This document shows, one piece after another, positions 9,171 to 17,972 of a stretch of DNA of 64,000 nt. The stretch spans positions 1,287,075-1,351,074 of the forward strand of contig NZ_LFIP02000001.1 in assembly GCF_001189235.2 (NCBI RefSeq), read 5' to 3'. Every line of letters begins with the position of its first letter. Position 1 is the first letter of the stretch. A program made the position numbers and the translations under genes. The notes beneath the pieces are model-generated. The model was not told where the DNA came from. It did not search any database and worked only from the letters and a program-made list of their open reading frames with translations. Origin of the DNA: Bradyrhizobium embrapense (GTDB lineage: Bacteria > Pseudomonadota > Alphaproteobacteria > Rhizobiales > Xanthobacteraceae).

Positions 9171-9929
9171 TTAGCGGTCCTGCGGCGGCGCCGCGGTCTC
9201 GGCGCGCCGGCAGAGCGCCCCGCAATGATAGGTCGCAAGCCGGGTCGCGAGCCCGGGGCTGACCGACAACAGCGACTTCCGCACCAGGCTCTTGGCAATC
9301 CCTTTCACCCGCGACGAATGAAAGGCGTGCACCGGCAGGCTGTGATCGTAGGTGCCGAAGCCGGCAACATGGAGCCCCGCGGTCTCCAGCACCAGGCGAA
9401 ACGTGTCGGGTGTGTAGAAATTGATGTGGCCGATGTCGAGCGTCGATTGCAGCGCGCGGCGATTGGTCCGCGCATGGAGCTCGCACGGCACTTCGAGATA
9501 GATGAAATTCCGCGCCACCCGCACCAGCTCGTGCAGGAACGCGCGCGGTTCAGCCACGTGCTCGAGCACGTGGCTGGCATAGACGAGGTCGAACCATCCG
9601 TCGGCGAACGGGATCGTTGCGCCGTCATAGCTCGACCAGTGGAACGGCGCCGACGCGGCGCCGTCGGTCTCCAGGTTGGTCGCGGGATCGATGACGTCGA
9701 TGCCGGTGAAGTCGCGGCCGATCCCGATCGCGGACAGCCGCGCCAGCACGGCACCGGTGCCGCAACCGACCTCGAGCACATTGCCGACACTGGCGGCGGA
9801 GGCGCCGAGCAAGCCTGCGATATGATCGGCCTTGTCGACCGCGCAGACGCGGCGCCAGTCGCGCTCCCGCCTCGAATAGACGCCCTCATAATGCGCGTTG
9901 TGCTGTCCGATGCTGAATTCCATCGTCAT
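9171..9929 (-). CDS. Class I SAM-dependent methyltransferase
   Basis: The 252-residue protein carries motif I VLEVGCGTGAVLARLS near residue 47, FTGIDVIDPA, and FDLVYASHVLEHVAEP with FLHELVRVARNFIYLEVP. It is a Methyltransf_11/23-type enzyme. It lies between the tyrosine kinase gene and the GT4 gene of the leftward operon. In-frame ATGs at 9929 and 9923 are both possible starts. It is the fourth methyltransferase of the locus, which suggests a methylated polymer. Confidence 0.85.
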   Translation of the reverse strand: MTMEFSIGQHNAHYEGVYSRRERDWRRVCAVDKADHIAGLLGASAASVGNVLEVGCGTGAVLARLSAIGIGRDFTGIDVIDPATNLETDGAASAPFHWSSYDGATIPFADGWFDLVYASHVLEHVAEPRAFLHELVRVARNFIYLEVPCELHARTNRRALQSTLDIGHINFYTPDTFRLVLETAGLHVAGFGTYDHSLPVHAFHSSRVKGIAKSLVRKSLLSVSPGLATRLATYHCGALCRRAETAAPPQDR

Positions 9930-9996
9930 GGTCTAGCCATCGCTGTGGGCGGCATGCCGGCAAGCCAAGCGGCGCGCCGGAGTATCCCGCCTCGTC

Positions 9997-12270
9997 TCAC
10001 TCGGTGTAGCCATATCGTCCATAGTGCGCGTTGTAATAGTAGTTCTTGCCGCCATAGCCGCTATAGCGGCTCATCGCGGCGATGTCGGCCTTGTTGAGCA
10101 CGACGCCGAGCAGATTCTCGTTGACTGCGCGCGCACTGCGCAGCGCCCGCTCGACCACCTGCACCTGAGTCTTGCCCCATTCCACGATGAAGACGAAGGA
10201 ATCGACGAAGTGCGCGGTGATGCGGACATCGACCACCGGCGTCAACGGCGGGAAGTCGACGATCACGTAATCAAAATGGCTGCGGACACCATCGATGAAA
10301 TCCTTCATCTGGTCGGAGGCCAGCACCTCGTGCGAATGCGCGATGCGCGACCGCGTGGCGCCCGGCAGGAAAGCTAGGCCGGTCTCGGGATCGCGCCACA
10401 GCGTGTCCTGCAGTGTCGCATTGTTCGACAACACGTCCAGAATGCCGCGCTCGGCGTTGGCGGCGATCTTGCGGCTGAGCGAGGGATTGCGCAGGTCGCA
10501 ATCGACCAGCAGCACGCGCGCCCCGCTCTGGGCGACCAGCTGCGCGAACACGAAGGCCAGCGTCGACTTGCCCTCGTTGGGCAATGCCGAGGTCAGCCCA
10601 AGGATCTTCGACGGCTTGGTCACGTTGAGGTCGGCATTGACCTTGATCGAGCGGATCGCTTCCGAGAACCGAGAGAAAGGTGAATCGATCGCCGCCCACA
10701 ACACCCGCTCATCGCCGCGCAGGATCATGCGCGCGCCGACCGGCAGGTTCGGCCGACCGGCCGCCGGCGCCTTGAGCTGGCTTGGCGAGACGCGGGGAAC
10801 GATTGCGACGCAATCGGCGTCGAGGATGGTCTCGACCATTTCAGCGGTACGGAACACCCGGTCATAGAGGTCGCGCAACACGCCGAGCGCGAGCCCGGCA
10901 ATCAGGCCGCCGAGCCCCGAGAGCGCGAGCACGACGAAGGTCTGCGGGTGGCTGTTGCTGAGCGGACGCGAGGCACGGGTGATCACCCGCGCTTCGCTGA
11001 CCGAAAACGATTGCTGCTGCACATTCTCCATGTAGCGCTGCAGGAAATTGTCATAGAGCGAGCGGTAGGTCTGGGCCGAGCTCTCGAGCTCGCGCAGCGT
11101 GACTTGTGCCTGGTTGGTGGATTGCGACTGCGACACCGAATCGTTCACGGCGCGCTCGATCTCGTTCTGCCGCTGCAGGGCGATCGCATAGTCGCTCTTG
11201 TAGCTTTCGGCGAGCCGCTTCAGCTCGTCGATGATCGACGACTGGATCTCGCGCATCTGGTTGCGCAGATTGACGGCGGCCAGGTGATTGTAGCCGTAGC
11301 GCGACGACCAGTCGGCCTCGCGGTTGGCAAGCTCGAGATATTGCGAGCGCAGCTTGGTGATGACCTGGTTGTTCAGGGTATCGGCAACCGTCGCATCGGG
11401 GACGCCGCCCTTCACCACCGCCTCGATGCGGTCGAGCTTGGCCTTGGCGTCGGTGACCTGCGACTTCACCTGGACCAGCTGGGTGTTGAGCTCGCCGAGC
11501 TGCTGCTCGTTGAGCAGCTTGCCGCTGGACGTGACGATGTTGTTGGTCTTCTTGTAGTCGAGCACCGCGCGCTCGGCGTTGGATGACTGGGTGCGCAGCT
11601 CCTGGATGCGGTCCTGCAGCCAGATGCTGGCGCGGCGGGTCGCCTGATACTTGGAATCGAGCTGCTCGACGATATAGGCGTCGGCAACGGCGTTGGCGAT
11701 CTGTGCCGCGCGCTCGGGATCGAGCGAGCGGAAAGAGACCTCGATCACATAGGTCATGCCGCGGCGGCGGACGTCGAGCTGCTTCTCGAAGGTGCGGACC
11801 GCGCGCCGGGTCCGGTAGAACTCGGTCGGCGGCGTGCTGCGGGTAAACAGGCCGGACACGAAGTCCAGCACCGCTCCCGCCGCACCGGACCTGGAACCGA
11901 TGAATTCTGGATCCTCGTTGAGCTTGAGGTCGCGGATCACCGCGAGCGCCACGTTCTCCGACTTCAGGATTTCGACCTGGCTCTCGACCGCGGAGGAATC
12001 GACCGGGACATCATTTGCCGGCGATTGCGGCTGGACGGCCTGGAATTTGCGCGTGTCGATGATCATCGTGGCGAGCGCGGTATAGCTCGGCGCTGCCGTC
12101 ATCAGGTAGCAGATGCCGCCGAACAGGCAGAGGCCAGCCGTCCCGAGGATCACCCAGTACTGCCGCAGCAGATAGGTGACGAAGGCGTCGAAGGTTTCCG
12201 CGAGCGACGGCAGTTCGGCCGGACGAGTTCGCAGATCGACAGACGTCGAAATCTGGTTGCGCTGAAGCAT
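9997..12270 (-). CDS. exoP: ExoP/Wzc-type polysaccharide co-polymerase and tyrosine autokinase
   Basis: The 757-residue inner-membrane protein controls chain length and export of surface polysaccharide. The N-terminal part has a Wzz-type domain with a first span near residues 33-55 (YWVILGTAGLCLFGGICY), a long periplasmic coiled-coil stretch (about residues 190-430), and a second span near 450-475. The cytoplasmic BY-kinase has Walker A in SALPNEGKST (about 561-570), Walker A' in VLLVDCDLRN, and Walker B in VIVDFPP (about 670). The tail is a tyrosine cluster with YSGYGGKNYYY, the autophosphorylated segment in this family. It is first in the leftward operon. The fused kinase means no separate Wzc partner is needed. 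Confidence 0.93.
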   Translation of the reverse strand: MLQRNQISTSVDLRTRPAELPSLAETFDAFVTYLLRQYWVILGTAGLCLFGGICYLMTAAPSYTALATMIIDTRKFQAVQPQSPANDVPVDSSAVESQVEILKSENVALAVIRDLKLNEDPEFIGSRSGAAGAVLDFVSGLFTRSTPPTEFYRTRRAVRTFEKQLDVRRRGMTYVIEVSFRSLDPERAAQIANAVADAYIVEQLDSKYQATRRASIWLQDRIQELRTQSSNAERAVLDYKKTNNIVTSSGKLLNEQQLGELNTQLVQVKSQVTDAKAKLDRIEAVVKGGVPDATVADTLNNQVITKLRSQYLELANREADWSSRYGYNHLAAVNLRNQMREIQSSIIDELKRLAESYKSDYAIALQRQNEIERAVNDSVSQSQSTNQAQVTLRELESSAQTYRSLYDNFLQRYMENVQQQSFSVSEARVITRASRPLSNSHPQTFVVLALSGLGGLIAGLALGVLRDLYDRVFRTAEMVETILDADCVAIVPRVSPSQLKAPAAGRPNLPVGARMILRGDERVLWAAIDSPFSRFSEAIRSIKVNADLNVTKPSKILGLTSALPNEGKSTLAFVFAQLVAQSGARVLLVDCDLRNPSLSRKIAANAERGILDVLSNNATLQDTLWRDPETGLAFLPGATRSRIAHSHEVLASDQMKDFIDGVRSHFDYVIVDFPPLTPVVDVRITAHFVDSFVFIVEWGKTQVQVVERALRSARAVNENLLGVVLNKADIAAMSRYSGYGGKNYYYNAHYGRYGYTE

Positions 12271-12627
12271 CTCGGCCTATCGCTGCGCCGGCAGAATGCG
12301 TCCTGCCGGGCGCGCCGCCGAAAGACCGCCGGGTCGCTCAAATGTGAACACCGCTATCTCCCTAACGAAAGATAACAGTTAGTTAGCATAGCCAGAGTTA
12401 TCGTGCCAATTAAAACCCCCTGCCCGACCGCGCCCCAGGCTGGCCCCGCCGACCATTAGCATTCCGCTGTCGAACGCCAGCTCGAGCCCGCTTTCCGACG
12501 TTCCTGCCACGGAATTGGGCGTTTCCATTGCACCGTGACTGCACGCCGCTTCATGGCGCCACCGGCCGCATGGCCGACAGATTTGCGACGACCGGGTTAA
12601 CTCCGGCTTAGGACCCTGTCCGGTAAG
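12271..12627. other. Gene-free spacer upstream of exoP, with leader hairpin
   Basis: This 357-base spacer separates the leftward exoP operon from the rightward small gene at 12628, so it should hold the exoP promoter. A seven-base-pair hairpin (arms 12288-12294 and 12303-12309, loop of eight) lies about 18 bases upstream of the exoP start and would be in its mRNA leader. An AT-rich stretch at about 12360-12420 contains repeated TAAC/GTTA words and is a likely place for promoter and regulator binding. No gene is seen. Confidence 0.45.
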
Positions 12628-12912
12628 ATGCGGGTGCAGGGTTTGGTTATGTTATTTGTTTTGCTTGGCAATTTGATCGGCGGCGCCGTACTTGGGCTGC
12701 GCCAGCACTGTCTGGTGCTGGTGCCGGTGATGCTTGTGGAACTCATGCTGCTGGCCGCCATCGGCGTAGCGCGCCTCTCGTTGTTCGAGACTGCGCTGCT
12801 CATGATCATCGCCATGGTATCGCTGCAGGTCGGATATCTCGCGAGCGCCTTCGCGCCGTTGCTCAGGTCCCGCGCCTCGACCCCACTCATCGCGCTGCGC
12901 CGGCCGCAGTAG
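12628..12912 (+). CDS. Small two- or three-span membrane protein
   Basis: The 94-residue frame begins MRVQGLVMLFVLLGNLIGG and contains hydrophobic stretches at about residues 5-22, 27-46 and 50-72, followed by a short basic tail. Small proteins of this shape sit in several rhizobial EPS loci, where some act as negative regulators, but no family motif is recognised here. The ribosome-binding site is weak. It lies between exoP and the second polymerase-like gene. It may be a real small membrane protein or a chance frame; the clean membrane pattern favours real. Confidence 0.45.
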   Translation: MRVQGLVMLFVLLGNLIGGAVLGLRQHCLVLVPVMLVELMLLAAIGVARLSLFETALLMIIAMVSLQVGYLASAFAPLLRSRASTPLIALRRPQ

Positions 12913-13038
12913 CGCGTTACGCGGCCGCGCGATCCGGTGACCGATTTCCATTGACCTCGCGGCGGGCCCGGGGCATCCCGCTGGCTTGCGTTCTCATCGT
13001 CCGCAGGACCTGCTTCCCAAGGATTTCCCCAAGGATTT

Positions 13039-14340
13039 GTGCCTCCCGTGTGGAACGTCACGGCTTTCATCCGCATCTTGATCGGGGCGTCGATTCCGGT
13101 GGGTCTCCTCGACGCATCGCTCGCCATCGGTCTGGTCGGCGCCGCGACGTCGCTCGGGCTGCTGGCAAGCCTGACCGCGATCCGTCCAGGTGAATTGTCT
13201 TTCCTGAAGCGGGTCGCCGGGCCCGCCGTTGCGGCGGCGCTGGTGCCGATGCTCTGGATCATCCTGCAGATGCTGCCGCTGACGTTCTGGGCGCATCCGG
13301 TGTGGAAGTTCGCCGGCGAAACACTGGGGACACCGCTCAGCGGCAGCATCACGATCGATACCGGTGCAAGCCTTGGTGCGCTGCTGCTCTGGCTGTCGCT
13401 GCTCTCGGTCATAATATCAGCCGCAGCGATCGCGATCGATGCCCGCCGCGCCGACATGGTGGCCCGCAGCATTGCAGCGACCGCGGCCGCAGCAGCGCTG
13501 ATCCTGCTGTTGTATAGCGATCCGGTCAGAGCCTGGCTTGGCGCGGCCGACGCTGCGCATGACGGGACGGCAAACGGATTCCTCGTCGTCGTTCTCATTG
13601 GCGTCCCGCTCGGCCTTGCGCGCGCGCTCGACACCGGCGGATATTTTGGCGGCCGCACGGCGGCCCAGTCGACCCGATCGCGCCGGCTGCTCACCGCCGG
13701 CGCAATGTTTTGCGCCGCCAGCGCCTGCTGGTACGGGCGGCGTGGCGCTGCGATCGCGATCGCAGCGGGCATCGCGCTCGTCCTGATGACCTTCGCCGCG
13801 CGAAAACTTCATCTGCCTCGCTGGAGCAGCGCCGCCGCTGTAGCTGCAATCGCTCTGATCGCGCTGGTAACGGCAATCGCCAACCGTCACCCCGACGTGG
13901 CGCTTGCCATAGCCTTCGCCGATGCGCCGGACGAGCTCGTGCAGTCGACCCAAAATCTGCTTGCCGACCTGCCGGCGCTCGGCGGCGGCGCCGGCACCAC
14001 AGCCACGCTGGCATCGACCTACATGGACTGGCAAGGCGCGACCGCAAAGCCCGTGGTGGCAACCAGCGCTGCCGCCTTGATCGGGCAATTCGGTTCCGCC
14101 ATGTTCTGGACTTCAATCGCGGTCACGATCGCAGGCATCGCGGCGTTCACGACCGGCGCACGCAATCGCGGCCGTGACTGGTCGCATCCCGCGGCGGCCG
14201 CGGCGGCGTTGCTGACGCTGCTGCTCGCCGCTTTCACCTTGCCGCAATTGCCGGCGCTGCCCGGAGTGATCGTGTTGGGAGCCGTGATCGGAACAGGACT
14301 GGCACAGCGGATCAGCCGTTCACGGTTGCAGTCGGGCTAG
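13039..14340 (+). CDS. O-antigen polymerase/ligase-like multi-span membrane protein
   Basis: The 433-residue protein has about 11 predicted membrane spans, with a loop at about residues 295-345 that carries LPALGGGAGTTATLAS. That segment may stand in for the Wzy_C loop, although the HPxLGxG motif is not seen. An AAGGA sequence ends at 13035, very close to the GTG at 13039; a second in-frame GTG at 13048 has better spacing. The stop is eight bases before the phosphatase gene, so 13039-15701 is probably one operon. The role is uncertain: polymerase, ligase or accessory EPS membrane protein. Confidence 0.65.
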   Translation: MPPVWNVTAFIRILIGASIPVGLLDASLAIGLVGAATSLGLLASLTAIRPGELSFLKRVAGPAVAAALVPMLWIILQMLPLTFWAHPVWKFAGETLGTPLSGSITIDTGASLGALLLWLSLLSVIISAAAIAIDARRADMVARSIAATAAAAALILLLYSDPVRAWLGAADAAHDGTANGFLVVVLIGVPLGLARALDTGGYFGGRTAAQSTRSRRLLTAGAMFCAASACWYGRRGAAIAIAAGIALVLMTFAARKLHLPRWSSAAAVAAIALIALVTAIANRHPDVALAIAFADAPDELVQSTQNLLADLPALGGGAGTTATLASTYMDWQGATAKPVVATSAAALIGQFGSAMFWTSIAVTIAGIAAFTTGARNRGRDWSHPAAAAAALLTLLLAAFTLPQLPALPGVIVLGAVIGTGLAQRISRSRLQSG

Positions 14341-14347
14341 ATCACAA

Positions 14348-15127
14348 ATGCGCAACCTCCTCCGGCGGATGGTCGGCCAGACCGGCGACCTCGAACATGA
14401 CGAGAGCGACGAGGCCTGCATCTATGCGGTCGGCGACATCCACGGACACGCCGACCTGCTGCACGAGCTCTGCGCGCGGATCGATGCCGATATCCGCACG
14501 TCGCGTCCGGCGCTGCCCATCCAGGTGTTTCTTGGCGACTATATCGATCGCGGACCGGATTCGCGCGATGTGATCGCGATGCTCGACCAGCGCCGCCGCA
14601 CCCACAGCATGGTCTGCCTCCTCGGCAATCACGAGGCCTGCCTGCTGGAGTTTCTCGTCAATCCCGACATGCTCGCGCAATGGCGGCAGTTCGGTGGCTT
14701 GCAGACGCTGACGTCCTATGGACTGACGCCGTCGCTCAATCCCGACGCCGCGGAACGGCGTGCGCTCGCGCAGGCATTGGTCCGCCAGATGCCGCCGGCG
14801 CATCTCGCCTTCCTGCGCTCGCTGCCGATCAGCTATTCCCGCGGCCGCTATTTCTTCGTGCATGCCGGCGTCAGGCCCGGCGTCGCGCTGAAGCAACAGC
14901 GCAAGGAGGACCTGCTCTGGATCCGCGACGACTTCCTGGTGTCGGAAGATGATTTCGGCAAGGTCGTGGTTCACGGCCACACGCCGGTGCAGGAAGCCGA
15001 GCTGCTGCGCAACCGCATCAATGTCGATACCGGCGCCTATGCGACAGGCCGCCTGACCTGCGTCAAGCTGGAGGGCGCGCAGCGAACCCTGCTGATGACC
15101 GGCAACCGGGCAGCGCGTCATGGCTAG
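14348..15127 (+). CDS. PPP-family metallophosphoesterase (Ser/Thr phosphatase-like)
   Basis: The 259-residue protein has the metallophosphatase motifs in order: GDIHGHADLL near residue 29, GDYIDRGPDSRD near 63, GNHE near 95, and later HAGVRPG and VHGHTPVQ. These bind the two metal ions. Bacterial relatives act on phosphoproteins or on diadenosine tetraphosphate. It overlaps the next gene by eight bases (15120-15127). Its place beside an EPS tyrosine kinase invites a role in signalling, but PPP enzymes generally act on Ser/Thr phosphate and the link is inference. Confidence 0.85.
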   Translation: MRNLLRRMVGQTGDLEHDESDEACIYAVGDIHGHADLLHELCARIDADIRTSRPALPIQVFLGDYIDRGPDSRDVIAMLDQRRRTHSMVCLLGNHEACLLEFLVNPDMLAQWRQFGGLQTLTSYGLTPSLNPDAAERRALAQALVRQMPPAHLAFLRSLPISYSRGRYFFVHAGVRPGVALKQQRKEDLLWIRDDFLVSEDDFGKVVVHGHTPVQEAELLRNRINVDTGAYATGRLTCVKLEGAQRTLLMTGNRAARHG

Positions 15128-15701
15128 CGCGAAGGCAGACGCGCGGCTGTTGTCGCCGGCCTTCGTGCCGACCGCAATCGTGATTGGCGCTGCGACACTG
15201 GCCCTGTCGACCTGGTGGCTCGCCGCCGATGCATTGCGCGGCAAGCCTTCGCTCGCGGCCGGCCTCGGCGTCGTCAGGAGCGAGCTGTGGCTCGCCGACG
15301 GCTGGAGCGAATTGCAGACCTCGCCCGAGGCCGCCGAGGCCGCCTTCACCCGCGCGCTGCGGCTCTCGCCGATGGATGCCGGCGGCTGGTTCGGCCTCGC
15401 CTGGGCGACCGGACGGTTCGACTGGTTGAACCCGACCGCATCGAAGGCGCTGAAGATGTCCTACTACACCGGCTTCAACCGCGGCGACCTGATCGCGCCG
15501 CGCCTGATCCTGCTGGCGCAGGTCGATACCACGCGCGACGTGGAGCTGGTGGATCTGCTGCAGCGGCAAGTCCGCCTGGTCCTCACCCGCGCGCCGGAGC
15601 TGAAGGGTGCGATCGGCCAGGCCTATCGCGTGGCGACGGACGCCAACCGGCGTATCATCGAAGCGGAATTCAAGGATGCCAACCAGAACATCCCCGAGTA
15701 A
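15120..15701 (+). CDS. Membrane-anchored TPR-like protein
   Basis: The 193-residue protein has one N-terminal membrane span at about residues 14-36 and then helices that resemble a tetratricopeptide pair, for example PEAAEAAFTRALRLSPMDAGGWFGLAW. The rest is probably periplasmic. It overlaps the phosphatase start-to-stop by eight bases and is followed by the convergent glycosyl-phosphate transferase. The arrangement suggests an assembly or scaffolding role in EPS export. No named family was recognised. Confidence 0.65.
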   Translation: MASAKADARLLSPAFVPTAIVIGAATLALSTWWLAADALRGKPSLAAGLGVVRSELWLADGWSELQTSPEAAEAAFTRALRLSPMDAGGWFGLAWATGRFDWLNPTASKALKMSYYTGFNRGDLIAPRLILLAQVDTTRDVELVDLLQRQVRLVLTRAPELKGAIGQAYRVATDANRRIIEAEFKDANQNIPE

Positions 15702-15740
15702 GGCGCGTCGGCCTGCCAACGGCCGTCAGGTACCCAACCG

Positions 15741-17183
15741 TCACACACCGTTGTGACGCAGCACCGCGCCGACCGTGCGCAGCAGGATGCGCAGGTCGAG
15801 CATGAAGCTCCAGCTCTTGATGTAGATGAGGTCGTGCTCGACGCGCAGCTGCATATCCTCGATCGCGGGCGTCGCGCCGCGCAGTCCCTGCACCTGTGCG
15901 AGACCGGTGATGCCCGGCTTGACGTGCTGCCGCTGCGCATAGCTTGCGATCAGCTTCGAATATTTGTCGTCATGCGCCAGCGCATGCGGCCGCGGCCCGA
16001 CCAGCGACATGTCGCCGCGCAGCACGTTCACCAGCTGCGGCAGCTCGTCGATGCTGCGGCGGCGCAGCGTCGCGCCGATCCCGGTCAGTCGCGGATCGTT
16101 GGCGCGGGCCTGTGTGATGACATCGCCGTCCTCGAGCACATGCATCGAACGGAATTTGAGGATGGTGAATTGCCTGCCGTCGAACCCGTTGCGGCGCTGC
16201 CGGAACAGGACCGGCCCGCTGGAGTCGAGCTTGATCGCAATCGCCGTCCCGATCAGAAGCGGCGCGAACAGCACCAGCAGGCCGATCGATGCCACGATGT
16301 CGAACAGCCGTTTGCCGGCGCGCTCGAGCGAGGTCAGCGGCGAACGCTGCATTTCCAGCGTCGGCATCGGGCCAGACGCCACCATCCGCAGCGCCAGGAA
16401 TCGCTCCGCCGTCCGATCCGGCAGCAGCCGCACCGGCAGCGGCGACGCCCGCAGCTGATCGCACACGAACTGGATGCGCGGTTCCTGCTGCCAGGGCATC
16501 GCCAGGATGATCTCGTCGGCGCCGCACTCCCGTGCCGCGCGAATGGCCGACGCGACGGCGGTGCGATCGCCCTCGTCGTCGGACAGGCCGGACAACTGGA
16601 TCCGTCGCACCTCGCTGAGGCCGAAATCGCGCAGCAGGCTCGATTGCCGCATGCGCGACAATTCGTCCGCCATCCCAACCACGACGGCGCGGCGCGTCGC
16701 CAGCATGCCGCGGTCGATCGCGCGTTGCAGCGGCGCCTGCAGCAGCGTCCGTCCGGTCACGAGCCCAAGACCGCCGATCAAGCCAAACGACATCACCGAT
16801 CCGCGCGAGACGCCGGAGCCGACCTTCAGAAGGAAGATGATCAGGGTCATCAGCAGGACCACAAGGAGCCACCCGCCGAGCAGGCTGCTCCAGCGCCGGT
16901 CGAGACCGGCCAGCACCTGCGCATGGTAGAGGCCCTGCGACTTCGCCACGAACATGTGAAGGATGGCGGCGAGGACCCCGATCCCTAGAAAGCCCTCGAA
17001 GCTGTTGCTATAAATCGTGTGGTAGTAAAACAGGTGATAGGCCGCGCCACCAATGATGCTGGATAACACGACAATGATCATCTCGGAGGCGACGGCAAAC
17101 GCCTCGAGCGAGACAAATGCGGACGAGAAGGCGCCGAAGTAGACCGGCACTTTCGCCAATCGAGCGTCCGAAAGGTCGGCCAT
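15741..17183 (-). CDS. Undecaprenyl-phosphate hexose-1-phosphate transferase (WcaJ/ExoY type)
   Basis: The 480-residue protein starts EPS synthesis by moving a hexose-1-phosphate from a UDP-sugar to undecaprenyl phosphate. The first half holds four or five membrane spans and a CoA-binding-like Rossmann domain (AVVVGMADELSRMRQ). The C-terminal bacterial sugar transferase domain begins at KRLFDIVASIGLLVLFAP with its membrane-inserted helix. It includes GPVLFRQRRNG, ILKFRSMHV, RRRSIDELPQLVNVLRGDMS, LVGPRPHAL and VKPGITGLAQVQG. The length is normal for WcaJ relatives. The gene stands alone with an AT-rich upstream region that includes an inverted repeat. Confidence 0.9.
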   Translation of the reverse strand: MADLSDARLAKVPVYFGAFSSAFVSLEAFAVASEMIIVVLSSIIGGAAYHLFYYHTIYSNSFEGFLGIGVLAAILHMFVAKSQGLYHAQVLAGLDRRWSSLLGGWLLVVLLMTLIIFLLKVGSGVSRGSVMSFGLIGGLGLVTGRTLLQAPLQRAIDRGMLATRRAVVVGMADELSRMRQSSLLRDFGLSEVRRIQLSGLSDDEGDRTAVASAIRAARECGADEIILAMPWQQEPRIQFVCDQLRASPLPVRLLPDRTAERFLALRMVASGPMPTLEMQRSPLTSLERAGKRLFDIVASIGLLVLFAPLLIGTAIAIKLDSSGPVLFRQRRNGFDGRQFTILKFRSMHVLEDGDVITQARANDPRLTGIGATLRRRSIDELPQLVNVLRGDMSLVGPRPHALAHDDKYSKLIASYAQRQHVKPGITGLAQVQGLRGATPAIEDMQLRVEHDLIYIKSWSFMLDLRILLRTVGAVLRHNGV

Positions 17184-17189
17184 CGGGAA

Positions 17190-17205
17190 TTAACATTCGT
17201 GTTAA
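17190..17205. promoter_or_regulatory. Inverted repeat TTAACA-TTCG-TGTTAA upstream of sugar transferase
   Basis: A perfect 6-4-6 inverted repeat lies seven bases outside the start codon of the leftward transferase and within the divergent spacer to the gene at 17279. The ten-base word TTAACATTCG occurs again at 22589-22598, upstream of another small gene. It could be an operator for a regulator of the EPS locus or part of an AT-rich MucR-type site. Confidence 0.35.
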
Positions 17206-17278
17206 CAATTCACATGTTTAATATCAGGCAGGTCGTGAGCTCGCAAGGCCTGCCGGCAATGTCAGGCAGGGAGCATCC

Positions 17279-17584
17279 ATGAGTTCATCGGCTGGCGAAA
17301 CCGAGGCCGCGCTGGTGGCGCTGCTTCACTTGATACGCCTGATGGGCGCCGAGCTCGTCGCGGGCCAACACCGCGACGACGTCGAAGTGCTGGTCAAGGC
17401 GGTTGAAACCAAGCTGCGATCGGCCCGGTTTCCGGCTGAAATGCCGAATCAGGACATCGTCAAAGGTCTGGACCTCGCACAGGCCAGACTACGCCCGATC
17501 CTCGAAGATCTGCGCGCAAGATCAGAGAAAGCGCATCTGAGCGACCAGCTGCTGCTGGCGCCCAGGCCGTCACGTATCCACTAA
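17279..17584 (+). CDS. Small hypothetical protein, helical
   Basis: The 101-residue protein starts MSSSAGETEAALVALLHLI after an AGGGAG sequence (GCAGGGAGCATCC) with good spacing to the ATG at 17279. It reads as amphipathic helices with no membrane span, signal peptide or cysteine, and no family motif is recognised. It is divergent from the sugar transferase and shares its upstream region. The good ribosome-binding site and balanced composition support a real gene. Confidence 0.6.
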   Translation: MSSSAGETEAALVALLHLIRLMGAELVAGQHRDDVEVLVKAVETKLRSARFPAEMPNQDIVKGLDLAQARLRPILEDLRARSEKAHLSDQLLLAPRPSRIH

Positions 17585-17597
17585 CGGAAGAGCTTCG

Positions 17598-17972
17598 TCA
17601 GCTCTGGACTTCACCGCGGCGAGGCAACCCGCTCCCGCCGCTGGACCTGAGCGCAAGCTTCTCCTCGATCTTCATTTTCTCGAGTAGCAGGTCGGTCACG
17701 ATCCGCCGCAGCCGTTCATTTTCCAGCCGCAATTCGTCAATACGGGTGGGGACAGGCGGAGCCCCATCCCGATCTTCGGCGTGGGCGGCGAATTCGGCGA
17801 CAGTACCATTCGCCTGACGGCCGCGTGCCGCCTCCTGCTTACGCCAGCGATGAAATGTCATCACGCTAACGCCCAGCACTTTGCACGCCTGGGCCTGTGA
17901 CTGCCCCCGCGCCATCAGTTCCTCGGCCTGTTTGACCTTGGAAGTTATCTCGTCAGTTGAATGACGCCTCAT
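17598..17972 (-). CDS. IS3-family OrfA-like HTH/leucine-zipper protein without OrfB
   Basis: The 124-residue protein has an OrfA-type helix-turn-helix (MRRHSTDEITSKVKQAEEL to VMTFHRWRKQEAA, residues 1-50) and then a leucine-zipper segment (IDELRLENERLRRIV, about residues 79-93), the layout of IS3-family OrfA. A linker of about 25 residues between the two (ANGTVAEFAAHAEDRDG) and the tail after LALRSSG are unusual. No OrfB (DDE integrase) follows on either strand, and I saw no terminal inverted repeats or target duplication. It is either a relic of an insertion sequence or an OrfA reused as a DNA-binding protein. Confidence 0.7.
   Translation of the reverse strand: MRRHSTDEITSKVKQAEELMARGQSQAQACKVLGVSVMTFHRWRKQEAARGRQANGTVAEFAAHAEDRDGAPPVPTRIDELRLENERLRRIVTDLLLEKMKIEEKLALRSSGGSGLPRRGEVQS

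Noticed and set aside
12597..13772. A 391-codon minus-strand frame over the small membrane protein and polymerase-like gene
   Set aside because: Its translation is Ala/Ser/Pro-rich without domains and overlaps two better-supported rightward genes.
15753..16988. A 411-codon plus-strand frame inside the sugar-transferase gene
   Set aside because: It is antisense to a gene with all bacterial sugar transferase motifs. Its translation is His/Gln/Arg-rich low complexity.
17598..17972. A complete IS3 insertion sequence
   Set aside because: Only an OrfA-like frame is present. No OrfB, terminal inverted repeats or target duplication was found on either side.
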